The notes: generated from the letters alone by a model not told the origin. 64,000 bases of DNA from Leptotrichia sp. HSP-536 (GCF_041199985.1 NZ_CP165647.1:1488001-1552000), one strand, 5' to 3'. Positions 28,195 to 38,578 are shown, counted from the stretch's first letter. Made by a program: numbers and translations.

Positions 28195-29484
28195 CTATCT
28201 CCCTTTTCCAAAAATCACAATCGTAACTGTCTTTAACAATATTTTCATATCAAAAATAATGTCATGATTTTTTATATAATACAAATCATACTGCAATTTT
28301 CTGTAAGCATCCTCAATACTCGCCCCATATGGATACATCACCTGTGCCCACCCAGTAAGCCCCGGTTTTACAGTATGTCTTAAATTATAGTACATAATTT
28401 CCTTTTCCAGCTGCTTGATAAAAAATTCCCTTTCTGGACGCGGCCCTACAAAGCTCATTTCTCCACGTAACACATTCCACAGCTGCGGCAATTCATCAAT
28501 TCTTGTAAGACGCATAAATTTACCAAATTTTGTAACACGATTGTCATTTTTTGTAGCCCATTTTGGTCCGTCCTTTTCCGCATCAGTTGTCATTGAACGA
28601 AATTTCACTATTTTAAACGGCTTGTTTCCTTCTCCAATTCTTTCCTGAATAAAGAATATCGGCCCTTTTGACTCCAGTTTTATTATTATTGCGGCAATAA
28701 TCATAATCGGAATTACACAGACTCCGATTAAAAGTGCAAAAATTATATCAAGAATCCGTTTTGCCTTCAAGTTAAAGCTGTTATAATAAATTTCAAAACC
28801 TGTATTTTCCAAGAACCATTTTGGACTCAAGTTTGAAACTGGCAGTTTATTTTCATACATTTCGTAAAATTCGAGGTAGTTATAATATTGCATTCCGCTA
28901 AGTTTATACTGCAAAAGTTTATCCACAAGTTTTGTATCGTATAAAAGATTATTTGTAAAATCCACAATTATATCAACTTTTTTATTTTCACATAAATTTA
29001 ATAATTTTTCTGTCAAAATATTCATATTTTTTTTATCTGTTTCTTTTAAAAACTTCGATAATTTATATTGACGATCTTTCTTTATGCTTTCCAGCAAATC
29101 TTCTGTATACCCATTTTCACCAACAAAAACAATTCTTTGCTTTTCAGCTAATCCAATCATTATAATATAACGGTAAATAATCTGAAACATTGTAAGCAGC
29201 CCAAACAGAATTATCGCCTCATTCAGAATGAAAATACGCAAAAATGTCGTAATCATAACAAGAATAAAGTTAATTCCAACAATAATCACAATATCCCGTA
29301 ATCTATATCTTCCTGCCATATTATAAACATTCGCCACATAATAAATTACCATAGAACAAATAATCACAATAACATTTGTAAATCCAAGTCCACGATTTAT
29401 AAGCAACAGTCCTATAAAATACATTAAAATCATCAATATTCCAAATAAATAGGAATAATTTTTTTTCATTCCACTTACTGCCAT
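28195..29484 (-). CDS. Polyprenyl-phosphate sugar-1-phosphate transferase
   Basis: Initiating glycosylphosphotransferase of the exopolysaccharide/O-antigen type (WbaP/CpsE-like), which loads the first sugar-phosphate onto undecaprenyl phosphate. Four or five N-terminal helices, a soluble CoA-binding-like middle (GLAEKQRIVFVGENGY) and the C-terminal catalytic domain with KFRSMTTDAEKDGPKWATKN, RLTRIDELPQLWNVLRGEMS and VGPRPERE. Length 429 is typical. Sugar specificity is not readable. It is followed by smc after 28 bp and preceded, beyond an AAA gene, by an acyltransferase that may modify surface glycan. Confidence 0.93.
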   Translation of the reverse strand: MAVSGMKKNYSYLFGILMILMYFIGLLLINRGLGFTNVIVIICSMVIYYVANVYNMAGRYRLRDIVIIVGINFILVMITTFLRIFILNEAIILFGLLTMFQIIYRYIIMIGLAEKQRIVFVGENGYTEDLLESIKKDRQYKLSKFLKETDKKNMNILTEKLLNLCENKKVDIIVDFTNNLLYDTKLVDKLLQYKLSGMQYYNYLEFYEMYENKLPVSNLSPKWFLENTGFEIYYNSFNLKAKRILDIIFALLIGVCVIPIMIIAAIIIKLESKGPIFFIQERIGEGNKPFKIVKFRSMTTDAEKDGPKWATKNDNRVTKFGKFMRLTRIDELPQLWNVLRGEMSFVGPRPEREFFIKQLEKEIMYYNLRHTVKPGLTGWAQVMYPYGASIEDAYRKLQYDLYYIKNHDIIFDMKILLKTVTIVIFGKGR

Positions 29485-29563
29485 TCTAAACTACACTTCC
29501 TTTTTTTATTTTTTTAAAAATATATTCAATTACTAAAATCTTGATCATTTTTACCAAAAAAAT

Positions 29564-31237
29564 TTATTTTTCCATTATTTCATATTTCATCTTAATTTTT
29601 TTTCTATAAAACGCAAGTCCAACACAGACGATTCTATCTGTTCCTCTATTTCTTAATTCCACATCGTACTCTTTTTCTTTTATCTGCTCAAATCCAGCTT
29701 TTGCATAATTTTCCAGCTCATCTTCATTATTTACAACTTTAAATTCAAATATATATGCTGGATTTATTTTATTTTTAGGCTCTAAAACCAAATCTGCCCT
29801 TCCATAACCACTTTCTCTTTCTGATAGTCTGATATAGTCATTTGCGAGTATTATAAATATTCCGATTAAAAATATTTTATAATATTTCTCATCCTTTTCT
29901 GTATCAAAATAACTAAGTGAAGAAAGTATCTCATCTTGAAGCCCTTTTGCAAACTCTTCTATTTTTCCATTTTTTAAATTTTCCACAATATTTGAAAACT
30001 GTGTATAATTCCCAACAAATCTATCTATAAAAATTTTTCTAAAAAAAGTCTGTATTTCTTTATTTGGAAGCCTTAATGGATAAAGTTCCCCCTTTTTCTC
30101 GCCATCGGTTGTCAAATATCCGCTGTACAAAAACAATTCCCATATATCACTTGCATTAAATGCATATTCCATATACTCATTTATCGCCTTATGAACTGTT
30201 TCTCCCACAAAAAGTTTTTCCAAGTCTTCTATTACTTTTTTATCTGCTTTCCCTAACAAATCATATATTGTCTTATTGCCTGAAACTCCTATCCAGTACG
30301 GATGTAATTTTTTTTCATCCAAAAAGTTAATAATCGACCAAGGATTATAAATTTCAGTTTCTCCAAACTGATAACCGTCATACCATTCCCTAACATCTTC
30401 CATCTCATATTCCAATCCGTAATATTTCACAGCCTCAATAACTTCATTTTCAGTAAGTCCATAATATTCTGAATATTTTTCACTAAAGATATTATTTACT
30501 TTCAAATTATTTAATCCTGAAAAAATTCCTTCTTTTGCAATTCTCAATATTCCAGTCATAATTCCAAACTGCAAATACTCGTTATCCTTCATTGCATCTC
30601 CATAAAACTTCTTAAAAAAAGAAATTGCCTGTTTATAATACCCCTCCTGATAAGCTTGAATTATCGGTGTATCATATTCATCTATCAGCACAACAGCTTT
30701 TTTCCCATAATATTCATACAAATATTTTGTCAACGCTTTCAACGAACCTTTCCAATCTGCTATATCTTTATTAAACCAGACATTATCAAAATAAAATAAC
30801 TCCCTTTCATCCATATCTTCTCTTATGAATTTAAATTCATCATACATATCACTTATTAATTGTCTAATTGCAATATAAGAATTTTCCCAGCTAACTTCTT
30901 CCATGTTCCTAAAACTTATATATATAACTGGATATTGCCCCTGCTCCTGCATATATTCACTTTCAGAAATATTTAACCCATCAAATAATTTCCGATTTTC
31001 TTCTCTATTTTCCATATCAAAAAAATATTTAATCATTGACATATTAAGGGTTTTTCCAAATCTTCTTGGACGTGTGAATAAGTTTACTTTTGCCCTGTAA
31101 TGCAAAATATCTTCAATTAGCTTTGTTTTATCAATATAATAATAATTATTTTCTACAATTTCCTTAAAATCAGACACCCCTATTGGCAATGGCTTTCTAT
31201 TTCTTGTATTTTTCTCCATCATTTCCTTATCTACCAT
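29564..31237 (-). CDS. AAA-ATPase-like/PD-(D/E)XK nuclease protein
   Basis: A 557-residue protein of the abundant family pairing an AAA-ATPase-like domain (PF09820 type) with a C-terminal PD-(D/E)XK nuclease-like domain. N-terminal signature PIGVSDFKEIVENNYYYIDKTKLIEDI, a P-loop-like RPRRFGKTLNMSMI, then VVLIDEYDTPI (Walker B), and a C-terminal RADLVLEPKNK...YIFEFKVV that fits the nuclease D-ExK pattern. These occur in many copies in anaerobes; role unproven, possibly mobile-element related. Start overlaps the acyltransferase end by 11 bases with GGAGGGAG as RBS. Confidence 0.88.
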   Translation of the reverse strand: MVDKEMMEKNTRNRKPLPIGVSDFKEIVENNYYYIDKTKLIEDILHYRAKVNLFTRPRRFGKTLNMSMIKYFFDMENREENRKLFDGLNISESEYMQEQGQYPVIYISFRNMEEVSWENSYIAIRQLISDMYDEFKFIREDMDERELFYFDNVWFNKDIADWKGSLKALTKYLYEYYGKKAVVLIDEYDTPIIQAYQEGYYKQAISFFKKFYGDAMKDNEYLQFGIMTGILRIAKEGIFSGLNNLKVNNIFSEKYSEYYGLTENEVIEAVKYYGLEYEMEDVREWYDGYQFGETEIYNPWSIINFLDEKKLHPYWIGVSGNKTIYDLLGKADKKVIEDLEKLFVGETVHKAINEYMEYAFNASDIWELFLYSGYLTTDGEKKGELYPLRLPNKEIQTFFRKIFIDRFVGNYTQFSNIVENLKNGKIEEFAKGLQDEILSSLSYFDTEKDEKYYKIFLIGIFIILANDYIRLSERESGYGRADLVLEPKNKINPAYIFEFKVVNNEDELENYAKAGFEQIKEKEYDVELRNRGTDRIVCVGLAFYRKKIKMKYEIMEK

Positions 31238-32345
31238 TTTTCTCCCTCCATTTATTTATTCCCGCTAAGAATTTATACAATCTATTTAATATTTCACTTG
31301 TAAAAAAAGATAGCAAAAACACTATTACAAATGCAGTAACTATATATAAAAAATAATTCATTCTGGATTTTAATATTCTTTCACAAAAAAATAAAAAAAT
31401 CGGATGAATTAAATAAATATCATAAGTTTTCGTTGATACAGACTTTATAACATTTTTTACTTTGGCTAAAACTTTTTCCCCATCAAAAATATTTACAAAA
31501 AAATCATAAAGCAAAACTGCGGATATAAATACACTAATTGAATGATAATCATAAAAATAGTCAAAAAACTTTCCACTTGATTTTGTAAATATATACGTTA
31601 AAAAGACAGTTAATACCACTGTTATTAAAAAAATCGTGTATTTTTGCCATTTTTTCATATTCAAAGGTTTTTCTGCAAGTAAATAGCCAATTAAGAAATA
31701 ACCAACATATTGCCCAGCTGGAGAATACACTTTTATATTTTTTTTAAAAATCACATTCAGAAATGGTATTAAAACCATAAATACTATCCATATAAAAACT
31801 AGATAATTAATACTTTTTCTCTCAATTTTTGCCACAACTTTTCGTAAGAATGGCGTTATCAGATAAAGCGACAATATCATATAAATGTACCACAAATGAT
31901 AGCAAACTTTACCTTGAAAAAAACTTGAAAAGAAATTATGATAACTTTCTTTCTGGAAAAAAATTGAAATTATAGTCTTATAAGTTGATTTTCTAAAAAA
32001 AACTGAGAATAATTCATTATCTTTCACATCTTTAAAAATTATTGTGAATATAAAAAAAATAACAGAATATACAAAAAACTTAGGCAGAATTTTTGCAAAT
32101 CTCTTTTTAAAAAATATTTTCACATCCTCATCTTTTCTCAACAGAAAAAATCCACTAACCATAACAAATATTGGTACACACATTCTGCTAAATGAATCTG
32201 CAATATTTGCCATCATCCATCTATTTCCAGATATTGTCCCATAATTATATAACTCGCTTGCAACAATATGAATAAATAAAACCATAACAATTGCAATACA
32301 TTTTAAAATATCAAAGTTAAAAAATCTGTCCTTATTTTTTACCAT
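31227..32345 (-). CDS. Acyltransferase 3 family membrane protein
   Basis: O-acyltransferase of the OafA/NodX type, which adds acetyl or similar groups to sugars on surface polysaccharide. 372 residues, about ten hydrophobic helices, with the family hallmark FNFDILKCIAIVMVLFIHIV at the N-terminus (His near residue 22) and RMCVPIFVMVSGFFLL following. Its 3' end overlaps the AAA gene. The nearby glycosylphosphotransferase suggests shared envelope-glycan context but not necessarily one pathway. Confidence 0.88.
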   Translation of the reverse strand: MVKNKDRFFNFDILKCIAIVMVLFIHIVASELYNYGTISGNRWMMANIADSFSRMCVPIFVMVSGFFLLRKDEDVKIFFKKRFAKILPKFFVYSVIFFIFTIIFKDVKDNELFSVFFRKSTYKTIISIFFQKESYHNFFSSFFQGKVCYHLWYIYMILSLYLITPFLRKVVAKIERKSINYLVFIWIVFMVLIPFLNVIFKKNIKVYSPAGQYVGYFLIGYLLAEKPLNMKKWQKYTIFLITVVLTVFLTYIFTKSSGKFFDYFYDYHSISVFISAVLLYDFFVNIFDGEKVLAKVKNVIKSVSTKTYDIYLIHPIFLFFCERILKSRMNYFLYIVTAFVIVFLLSFFTSEILNRLYKFLAGINKWREKNGR

Positions 32346-32537
32346 TTATAAATCTCCAAATTTATCAATTTCCCTCAATAAAAATATAACTAATTTTACC
32401 ATAGTTTAAGGTAATTTTCAATTGTTTTTGCCTTTACAGATTTTATATATAAATGAATTTAGAAGCAATAATTAATCTGTTCAAATCCTAAATTTATTTA
32501 ATTTTAACAGCCTGATAAAAATTTTTATATTAAAAAT

Positions 32538-32565
32538 TTGCATTTTGAATAAATTTTGGTATAAT
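32538..32565 (+). promoter_or_regulatory. Promoter of the methyltransferase-ABC operon
   Basis: TTGCAT at 32538-32543 and TATAAT at 32560-32565 are 16 bp apart with an extended TGG before the -10, 46 bp before the ATG. The rest of the 32346-32611 gap is AT-rich with no ORF. Confidence 0.6.
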
Positions 32566-32611
32566 TCTATTAGATAGTTTGTAAATCAAAATATTTGAAG
32601 GAGAAAAAAAT

Positions 32612-33406
32612 ATGAAAATAAAATTAAACAACGTTTCTGAAACTATGCTTATTACTTTGTATATGCGGGCAACTGATGCTAAAAGTGAAAAACCAATTTT
32701 GAATGACAAAAAATCTGAAGAAATAATTTCACAGATAGATTATGATTTTTCAAAATTTAAACATGCATGGGCTTCGTATTATGGTGTGCTTTCACGTGCA
32801 AAAATCATGGATAATGAAGTAAAAAAATTTATGGAAAAATATCCTGATTGTGTGATTGTGTCAATTGGTTGTGGACTAGATACAAGATTTTTACGAATAG
32901 ATAACGGAAAAATAAGATGGTACAATCTTGACTTGCCAGAAGTTATTGAAAAACGAAAATTATTTTTTGAACCTAATGAACGAGTTACAGATATTGCAAA
33001 ATCTGCATTTGATTCAGCGTGGGTAAAAGATATTAAGCTGGAAGGAAAAAAATTACTTATTATTTCAGAAGGTGTATTAATGTATTTTGAAGAACAGCAA
33101 ATTAAACAGTTCTTGGAAATATTGACTGATAATTTTGATTCTTTTGAAGCACAGTTTGACTTGCTTTATAAAGGAACTATTAAAATGAGCAAAAAACATG
33201 ATACCTTAAAAAATATGAAAGTAAAATTTAGTTGGGGCGTGAAAGATGGAAGCGAAGTTGTAAAATTGAATCCAAAATTAAAACAAACTGGACTTATTAA
33301 TTTTACTGATGAAATGAAACATCATCTTCCTGGCTGGAAAAAATTGTTTGTTCCATTCTTTTACATTTTTAATAACAGACTTGGAATTTATACTTTTGGA
33401 AAATAG
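32612..33406 (+). CDS. Leucine-carboxyl-methyltransferase-like SAM methyltransferase
   Basis: Class I SAM-dependent methyltransferase of the LCMT/PPM1-like family (PF04072 type), 264 residues. The SAM-binding VIVSIGCGLDTRFLRID is near residue 85, followed by WYNLDLPEVIEKRK and LLIISEGVLMYFEEQQIK, the standard order. In bacteria such enzymes often O-methylate small molecules in secondary metabolism. Here it leads two ABC exporter genes (41-bp gap), suggesting modification of the exported or imported compound, but no biosynthetic gene is adjacent. RBS GAAGGAGAAAAAAAT. Confidence 0.85.
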   Translation: MKIKLNNVSETMLITLYMRATDAKSEKPILNDKKSEEIISQIDYDFSKFKHAWASYYGVLSRAKIMDNEVKKFMEKYPDCVIVSIGCGLDTRFLRIDNGKIRWYNLDLPEVIEKRKLFFEPNERVTDIAKSAFDSAWVKDIKLEGKKLLIISEGVLMYFEEQQIKQFLEILTDNFDSFEAQFDLLYKGTIKMSKKHDTLKNMKVKFSWGVKDGSEVVKLNPKLKQTGLINFTDEMKHHLPGWKKLFVPFFYIFNNRLGIYTFGK

Positions 33407-33447
33407 AATAATTCTATTTTCTTTAATAAAGGAATGGAGGAATTATT

Positions 33448-35184
33448 ATGAAAGAATTGAAATACTTGCTAAGTTTATCTGGTAAACATAAGATGAAGCT
33501 GATTTTTTCAGCAATATTCAGTATAATTGGTACAACATTGTCTGCTGTGCCTTATCTTCTTGTGTATCAGATTGTTTTGGAGCTTTTTAAGGCGAATATT
33601 GATTATTCAAGAATAAAGTTCTGTGTTTTTATTGCGATATTTTTTATAATTGTAAAAATAATTATGCAGATTTTATCAGGGGTATTTTCACATATTGCGG
33701 CTTTTTCAATTTTGTACAAGATTAGGATTGATTTGATTGAGCATTTGTCAAAGCTAAATATGGGATTTTTTAAGAAAAATATGACTGGAAAGCTAAAAAA
33801 GATTATTAATGAGGATATTGAAAAATTGGAACTTTTTATTGCACATCAGATTCCAGATTTGTCATCGGCACTTGTAACTCCGATAATATTTCTAGGAATT
33901 ATGATTTACTTTAACTGGAAATTGACACTTGTTTTATTTATTCCAATTATTTTGAGCATAATGGCACAGGGAAAAATGTTTCAAAGTTATGGAAGTCGTG
34001 TTGAACATTATTATACTCTTCTTGCAAACTTAAACGCTACTATTATGGAATACATAAATGCAATGAACGTTATGAAAGCATTCAACCTTACTGCAAAATC
34101 ATTCAAGGATTATCGGGATATTACTCAGGAATATGCGGATTACTGGATTGAACTTACAGAATTAAGTGTTCCGTTTTATTCAATTTTTCTCTGTCTGACT
34201 GATTCGGGGTTGCTTTTCATTATTCCTGTTGGCGGACTTATGCTGTTTTATAATCAAATTTCAGTATCTGTGTATATTTTATTTATTTTGATGAGTACAA
34301 TTTTTTTAAGCTCATTAAAGGCATTATTTGACTTAGCACACCATCTTTCCGCATTAACTAAAGGGCTAGGGAAGATTATGGAAATTAACGGGGAACAGGA
34401 GCAAAAATCTGGAAGTGTAAATTTTCCTTCTAATTTTTCAGGTTTTATAAAATATGAAAATGTAAATTTTGCATATAAAAATAAAAATGTTATAAATGAC
34501 TTTTCCTTAGAAATAAAGGCTGGAACTTCAACTGCACTTGTAGGGCCTTCTGGCTCAGGAAAAACAACGATAGGACTTCTGCTTGGAAGATTTTGGGATA
34601 TAAATAGCGGGAAAATAACGATTGATGGAACTGATATTAAGGATTTTGCTTACACAGGATTGGCTGATAATGTTTCATTTGTATTTCAGGATACGTTTAT
34701 GCTTCACGATACTATTTTTGAGAATATAAGAATGGGGAAGGATTATTCGCTGGAAGAAGTGGAAAATGCAGCAAAAAAGGCACAAATTCACGATTTTATA
34801 ATGTCCTTACCTCAAAAATATGAAACTGTGATTGGAGAAGGCGGGATTAAGTTAAGCGGAGGGGAAAAGCAGAGAATTTCAATAGCTCGTGCCATTTTAA
34901 AAAATGCCCCAATTATCGTGCTGGACGAAGTTACTTCCTACTCCGATATTGAAAACGAAGCCAAGATTCAGGAGGCTTTACGTACTTTATTAAAGGGGAA
35001 AACTGCCATTATCATTGCTCACAGGCTTTACACAATAAAAAATGCTGATAATATCGTTGTAATGAATAAAGGACGTATTACCGAGCAAGGTACTCACAAA
35101 AAGCTTCTGCAAAACAAGTCTGAATACTGGCATTTATGGAATTTATATAGCGATAATGATTTGATGGAAAATAAGGAAATTTAG
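33448..35184 (+). CDS. ABC exporter half-transporter 1 (YbtP/IrtA-like)
   Basis: 578 residues: six-helix transmembrane domain (1-320) fused to an ATPase domain with GPSGSGKTTIG (Walker A), SFVFQDTFMLHD (Q loop), LSGGEKQRIS (signature), IIVLDEVTSYSD (Walker B and D-loop) and an H-loop in IIAHRLYT. The D-loop reads SYSD instead of the usual SALD. Together with the next gene it should make a heterodimer. This pairing resembles YbtP/YbtQ and IrtA/IrtB, which import metal-siderophores despite the exporter fold; the substrate here is unknown. Confidence 0.92.
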   Translation: MKELKYLLSLSGKHKMKLIFSAIFSIIGTTLSAVPYLLVYQIVLELFKANIDYSRIKFCVFIAIFFIIVKIIMQILSGVFSHIAAFSILYKIRIDLIEHLSKLNMGFFKKNMTGKLKKIINEDIEKLELFIAHQIPDLSSALVTPIIFLGIMIYFNWKLTLVLFIPIILSIMAQGKMFQSYGSRVEHYYTLLANLNATIMEYINAMNVMKAFNLTAKSFKDYRDITQEYADYWIELTELSVPFYSIFLCLTDSGLLFIIPVGGLMLFYNQISVSVYILFILMSTIFLSSLKALFDLAHHLSALTKGLGKIMEINGEQEQKSGSVNFPSNFSGFIKYENVNFAYKNKNVINDFSLEIKAGTSTALVGPSGSGKTTIGLLLGRFWDINSGKITIDGTDIKDFAYTGLADNVSFVFQDTFMLHDTIFENIRMGKDYSLEEVENAAKKAQIHDFIMSLPQKYETVIGEGGIKLSGGEKQRISIARAILKNAPIIVLDEVTSYSDIENEAKIQEALRTLLKGKTAIIIAHRLYTIKNADNIVVMNKGRITEQGTHKKLLQNKSEYWHLWNLYSDNDLMENKEI

Positions 35185-35196
35185 GGGGTGCAGACA

Positions 35197-36936
35197 ATGA
35201 TTAACGATATTAGAAATATAAAAACTCTTGCTGGAAATAAATATAAAAATCTTAAAAAACCAATATTTTTTCTAACAATAGATGCTATATTTTATATGAT
35301 GAACTACACAATGTTTTATTTTACAATTATTGATTTGATGAATAATAATTTTACAATGAAAAAATTGATAATCTATACTTTTATTATGGTTTTTGCAATT
35401 ATTTGCAGGTTTGTATTAAATCGTATCGGATATATCGGGATTCAAAGTGAGGGGGCTAAAATTATTCAGGATTTGAGAATCAGGATGGGGGATCATTTGA
35501 GAAACTTGAATTTGGGATACTTTAACAGTCATAATATTGGGAATATTATTAACATTATGACAAATGATTTACAAGATTTTGAGCAGGTTATAACTCACAG
35601 CACATCAGAAATTATAAAGTTATCCATACTGGCTATTTATCTTTTGTTAATTATATTTGCAATTTCTCCCCTACTTGCCATACTGCAACTAATAATCTCC
35701 CTGACTGGATTAATATTTGTCATTCTGGGAACGAAAAAAGGTGCAAAAATAGCATTGAAAAAGAAGCATACTATGGATAATGTTGTTTCACGAATGGTGG
35801 AATATATCGCTGGAATGGAACTTTTTAAGGCATATAATCTGACTGGGGAAAAATTTAAAAGACTAAAGGACAGCTTTAATGATTTGAAAAGGGAAAGTAT
35901 AAATACTGAAATTTCTCTTGCCCCTTATGTTATGATTTTTCAGCTTATTACAGATATTTCCTTTGCCTTGCTTCTGCTTGTATCTACACAGCTTTTTATG
36001 GCTTCTTCCATTAATAAAGTTGAATTTTTTTCATACATAATTATTGGACTTTCACTTTCAAACGTGCTAAAAGCCTTTTCTACACAATATACTTTTATCC
36101 AATACTTAAAACTTGCCACAGATAAACTGATAAATGTGCATAATGAAAAGGAAATTTCCTATGAACTCGAAAAAGTTACTTTACCAAATTACGATATAAA
36201 ATTCCAGAATGTAAGTTTTTCTTATGAAAAAGACACTCCTGTTCTAAAAAACATTACTTTTGAAGCAAAACAGGGGACAAAAACTGCACTAGTCGGCTCG
36301 TCAGGCTCTGGAAAGACAACTGTTACCAGCCTTATTGCAAGATTTTGGGACTGCCAGTCTGGCGAAATTACCATTGGTGGAATAAATATCCAAAAAATAT
36401 ATCCTGAAGAGCTGCTTACAAATATAAGCATGATTTTTCAAGATGTTTACTTGGTAAATGACACTTTTGAAAATAACATAAGGCTGGGAAAACCAAAGGC
36501 TACAAGGAAAGAAGTAATAAATGCGGCTAAAAATGCCAATTGTCACGATTTTATAATGGAAAGTGAAAATGGATATGACACTGTAATCGGAGAAGGCGGC
36601 TCTACCTTATCTGGTGGAGAAAAACAGAGAATTTCAATTGCAAGAGCCTTATTAAAAGATACTCCAATTATCCTAGTCGATGAAGCCACAGCCTCACTTG
36701 ATGCCGACAACGAACGCGAAATAAGAAAATCACTAAGTATTCTTACAAAAAACAAAACTGTAATTACAATCGCCCATAAACTCAACACAATAAAGGATTA
36801 TGACAAAATTATAGTTATGTCTGACGGGATAATCGAAGAAATCGGAAATCATAAGCAGCTTATGGAAAATAAAGGACGCTATTACAAAATGTATACTGAA
36901 ATGGAAAAGGCACAGTCAGAATTTGAGTTAATTTAA
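35197..36936 (+). CDS. ABC exporter half-transporter 2 (YbtQ/IrtB-like)
   Basis: Partner of the preceding gene with the same layout: six-helix domain, then GSSGSGKTTVT, MIFQDVYLVND, LSGGEKQRIS, ILVDEATASLDAD and an H-loop His in TIAHKLNT. The ATG at 35197 follows AGGGGGTGCAGACA; an in-frame GTG at 35188 is less well placed because it overlaps the RBS. It starts 12 bp after the first half-transporter. A terminator follows. Confidence 0.92.
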   Translation: MINDIRNIKTLAGNKYKNLKKPIFFLTIDAIFYMMNYTMFYFTIIDLMNNNFTMKKLIIYTFIMVFAIICRFVLNRIGYIGIQSEGAKIIQDLRIRMGDHLRNLNLGYFNSHNIGNIINIMTNDLQDFEQVITHSTSEIIKLSILAIYLLLIIFAISPLLAILQLIISLTGLIFVILGTKKGAKIALKKKHTMDNVVSRMVEYIAGMELFKAYNLTGEKFKRLKDSFNDLKRESINTEISLAPYVMIFQLITDISFALLLLVSTQLFMASSINKVEFFSYIIIGLSLSNVLKAFSTQYTFIQYLKLATDKLINVHNEKEISYELEKVTLPNYDIKFQNVSFSYEKDTPVLKNITFEAKQGTKTALVGSSGSGKTTVTSLIARFWDCQSGEITIGGINIQKIYPEELLTNISMIFQDVYLVNDTFENNIRLGKPKATRKEVINAAKNANCHDFIMESENGYDTVIGEGGSTLSGGEKQRISIARALLKDTPIILVDEATASLDADNEREIRKSLSILTKNKTVITIAHKLNTIKDYDKIIVMSDGIIEEIGNHKQLMENKGRYYKMYTEMEKAQSEFELI

Positions 36937-36974
36937 TTAAAAGCTCAGTTCATTATACAAATTTAATTTAATAA

Positions 36975-37026
36975 AAAATATACCCAATCCTAAATTCTTT
37001 CTCAATCTAAAATTTGGGTATATTTT
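36975..37026. terminator. Bidirectional terminator
   Basis: AAATATACCCAA and TTTGGGTATATTTTT form a stem of about ten pairs with a long loop, between the convergent ABC and agcS genes. Confidence 0.75.
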
Positions 37027-37041
37027 TATTCTATCTAATTA

Positions 37042-38385
37042 CTAGTCTTTTAACAACGGATCCTTCTTCGTAACCTCAACTACTAATTTATGCAGTCCAA
37101 TCAACGCTATCAAATTCGGAATTACCATAAGCCCATTAAACATATCAGCCAATTCCCACACTAATTCGACTTTTTGAAGTGAGCCTGCAACTATACAAAT
37201 CATTACTAGACTTCTGTAGATATTTAACGCTTTCTTTCCAAATAAATATTTTACATTGGCTTCTCCAAAAAAGTACCAGCCAATTATCGTAGAAAATGCG
37301 AAAAAGAATAATGCAACTGCAACAAAAATTACTCCAAAATGCCCTAATACTGCTTGAAATGCCTGCTGTGTCAATGAAATTCCTGTTCCTGTTGCTCTTC
37401 CATCTGCAATTAAAATTACTAATGCTGATAATGTCAAAATTACAAACGTATCGATAAAAACTGTAACAATAGCCACGTGTCCTTGATCTTCAGGATTTTT
37501 TACTTTTGCAATTGCATGTGCATGTGGTGTTGAACCCATTCCAGCTTCATTTGAGAACAGTCCTCTTGCCACTCCAAATCTTATTGCCTTTCTCATTCCA
37601 GCTCCAGCGAATCCACCTAAAACAGCTTTTGTAGAAAAAGCATTTACAAAAATTGCCTTAAATGCCATACCTGCATTTCCAATATTTAGTAAAATAATAA
37701 TAACACATGTTACAACATATAAAATTGCCATAATTGGTACAATTTTTTCAGTAACTGAAGCAATTCTTTTTACTCCACCAAAAAATATAAATCCAGATAA
37801 AGCTGCTAAAAATAATCCTGTTACAACTGTTGGAATACGAAAAGCGTTATGAAAAGCGTCTCCTACTGAATTTGCCTGAACTGCATTTCCCATAAATCCT
37901 AAAGCTAAAATACATGAAACTGCAAAGAATCTTGCTAAGAATTTAGCTGCTTTTCCGCCGTTAAATAAAGTTTGAATGTAATAGGCAGGCCCCCCCGTCA
38001 TTTCTCCATCTTTTTTTTGTTTAAAAATTTGGCTTAATACCGCTTCTGAATAAATAGTTGCCATTCCAAAAAATGCACTTAACCACATCCAGAATATGGC
38101 TCCAGGTCCTCCAGATACAATCGCTGTTGCTGCTCCTGCAAGATTCCCTGTTCCAACTTGTGCCGCAATAGCTGTTGCCAAAGCCTGAAACGACGACATT
38201 CCATTATTATCCGCCTTTTCTCCACTTAAATCAAACCCGCTCGTCAACTGCTTCAAACCGCTTTTAAACTCCCTAACCTGAATAAATTTTAACCGAAATG
38301 TATAGAATACACCTGTTCCAACTAATAAAACAATTAAAATAACTCCCCAAAAAAATCCATTAAAATTCTTGATAATTTCTAACAT
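37042..38385 (-). CDS. agcS: Alanine/glycine:cation symporter
   Basis: Sodium-coupled importer of alanine or glycine (AGCS family), 447 residues, about eleven hydrophobic helices. The family signature GGPGAIFWMWLSAFFGMAT is near residue 92, with AAQVGTGNLAGAA just before it and RGLFSNEAGMGSTPHAHA in the middle. A tandem glycine riboswitch lies upstream, which points to glycine as a physiological substrate or signal. Single-gene transcript. Confidence 0.95.
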   Translation of the reverse strand: MLEIIKNFNGFFWGVILIVLLVGTGVFYTFRLKFIQVREFKSGLKQLTSGFDLSGEKADNNGMSSFQALATAIAAQVGTGNLAGAATAIVSGGPGAIFWMWLSAFFGMATIYSEAVLSQIFKQKKDGEMTGGPAYYIQTLFNGGKAAKFLARFFAVSCILALGFMGNAVQANSVGDAFHNAFRIPTVVTGLFLAALSGFIFFGGVKRIASVTEKIVPIMAILYVVTCVIIILLNIGNAGMAFKAIFVNAFSTKAVLGGFAGAGMRKAIRFGVARGLFSNEAGMGSTPHAHAIAKVKNPEDQGHVAIVTVFIDTFVILTLSALVILIADGRATGTGISLTQQAFQAVLGHFGVIFVAVALFFFAFSTIIGWYFFGEANVKYLFGKKALNIYRSLVMICIVAGSLQKVELVWELADMFNGLMVIPNLIALIGLHKLVVEVTKKDPLLKD

Positions 38386-38469
38386 TTAAGTTTTTCTCCT
38401 TCGCTTTTTTTCTGAATTTTAAAATGAATAGAAAAGTTTTAAGCATTTGAATACAAGATTTGATTATAA

Positions 38470-38525
38470 ATTAACTAAAAAAAGACTGCCTTTTACTTAA
38501 GATAAAGCTAAAGCAATCTCTTTGG
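38470..38525 (-). terminator. Riboswitch expression-platform terminator
   Basis: On the minus strand AGATTGCTTT can pair with AAAGGCAGTCT (with G-U wobbles) and is followed by TTTTTT, located between the riboswitch and agcS. It would allow transcriptional control by glycine. Confidence 0.65.
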
Positions 38526-38578
38526 ACTTCTTTTGTATAAAAAAAGAAATATAAAATTTATAATTTTATATGTATATT

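Noticed and set aside
33448..36936. Calling the ABC pair drug exporters MdlAB
   Set aside because: The association with an LCMT methyltransferase and general similarity to YbtPQ/IrtAB pairs made a neutral name safer.
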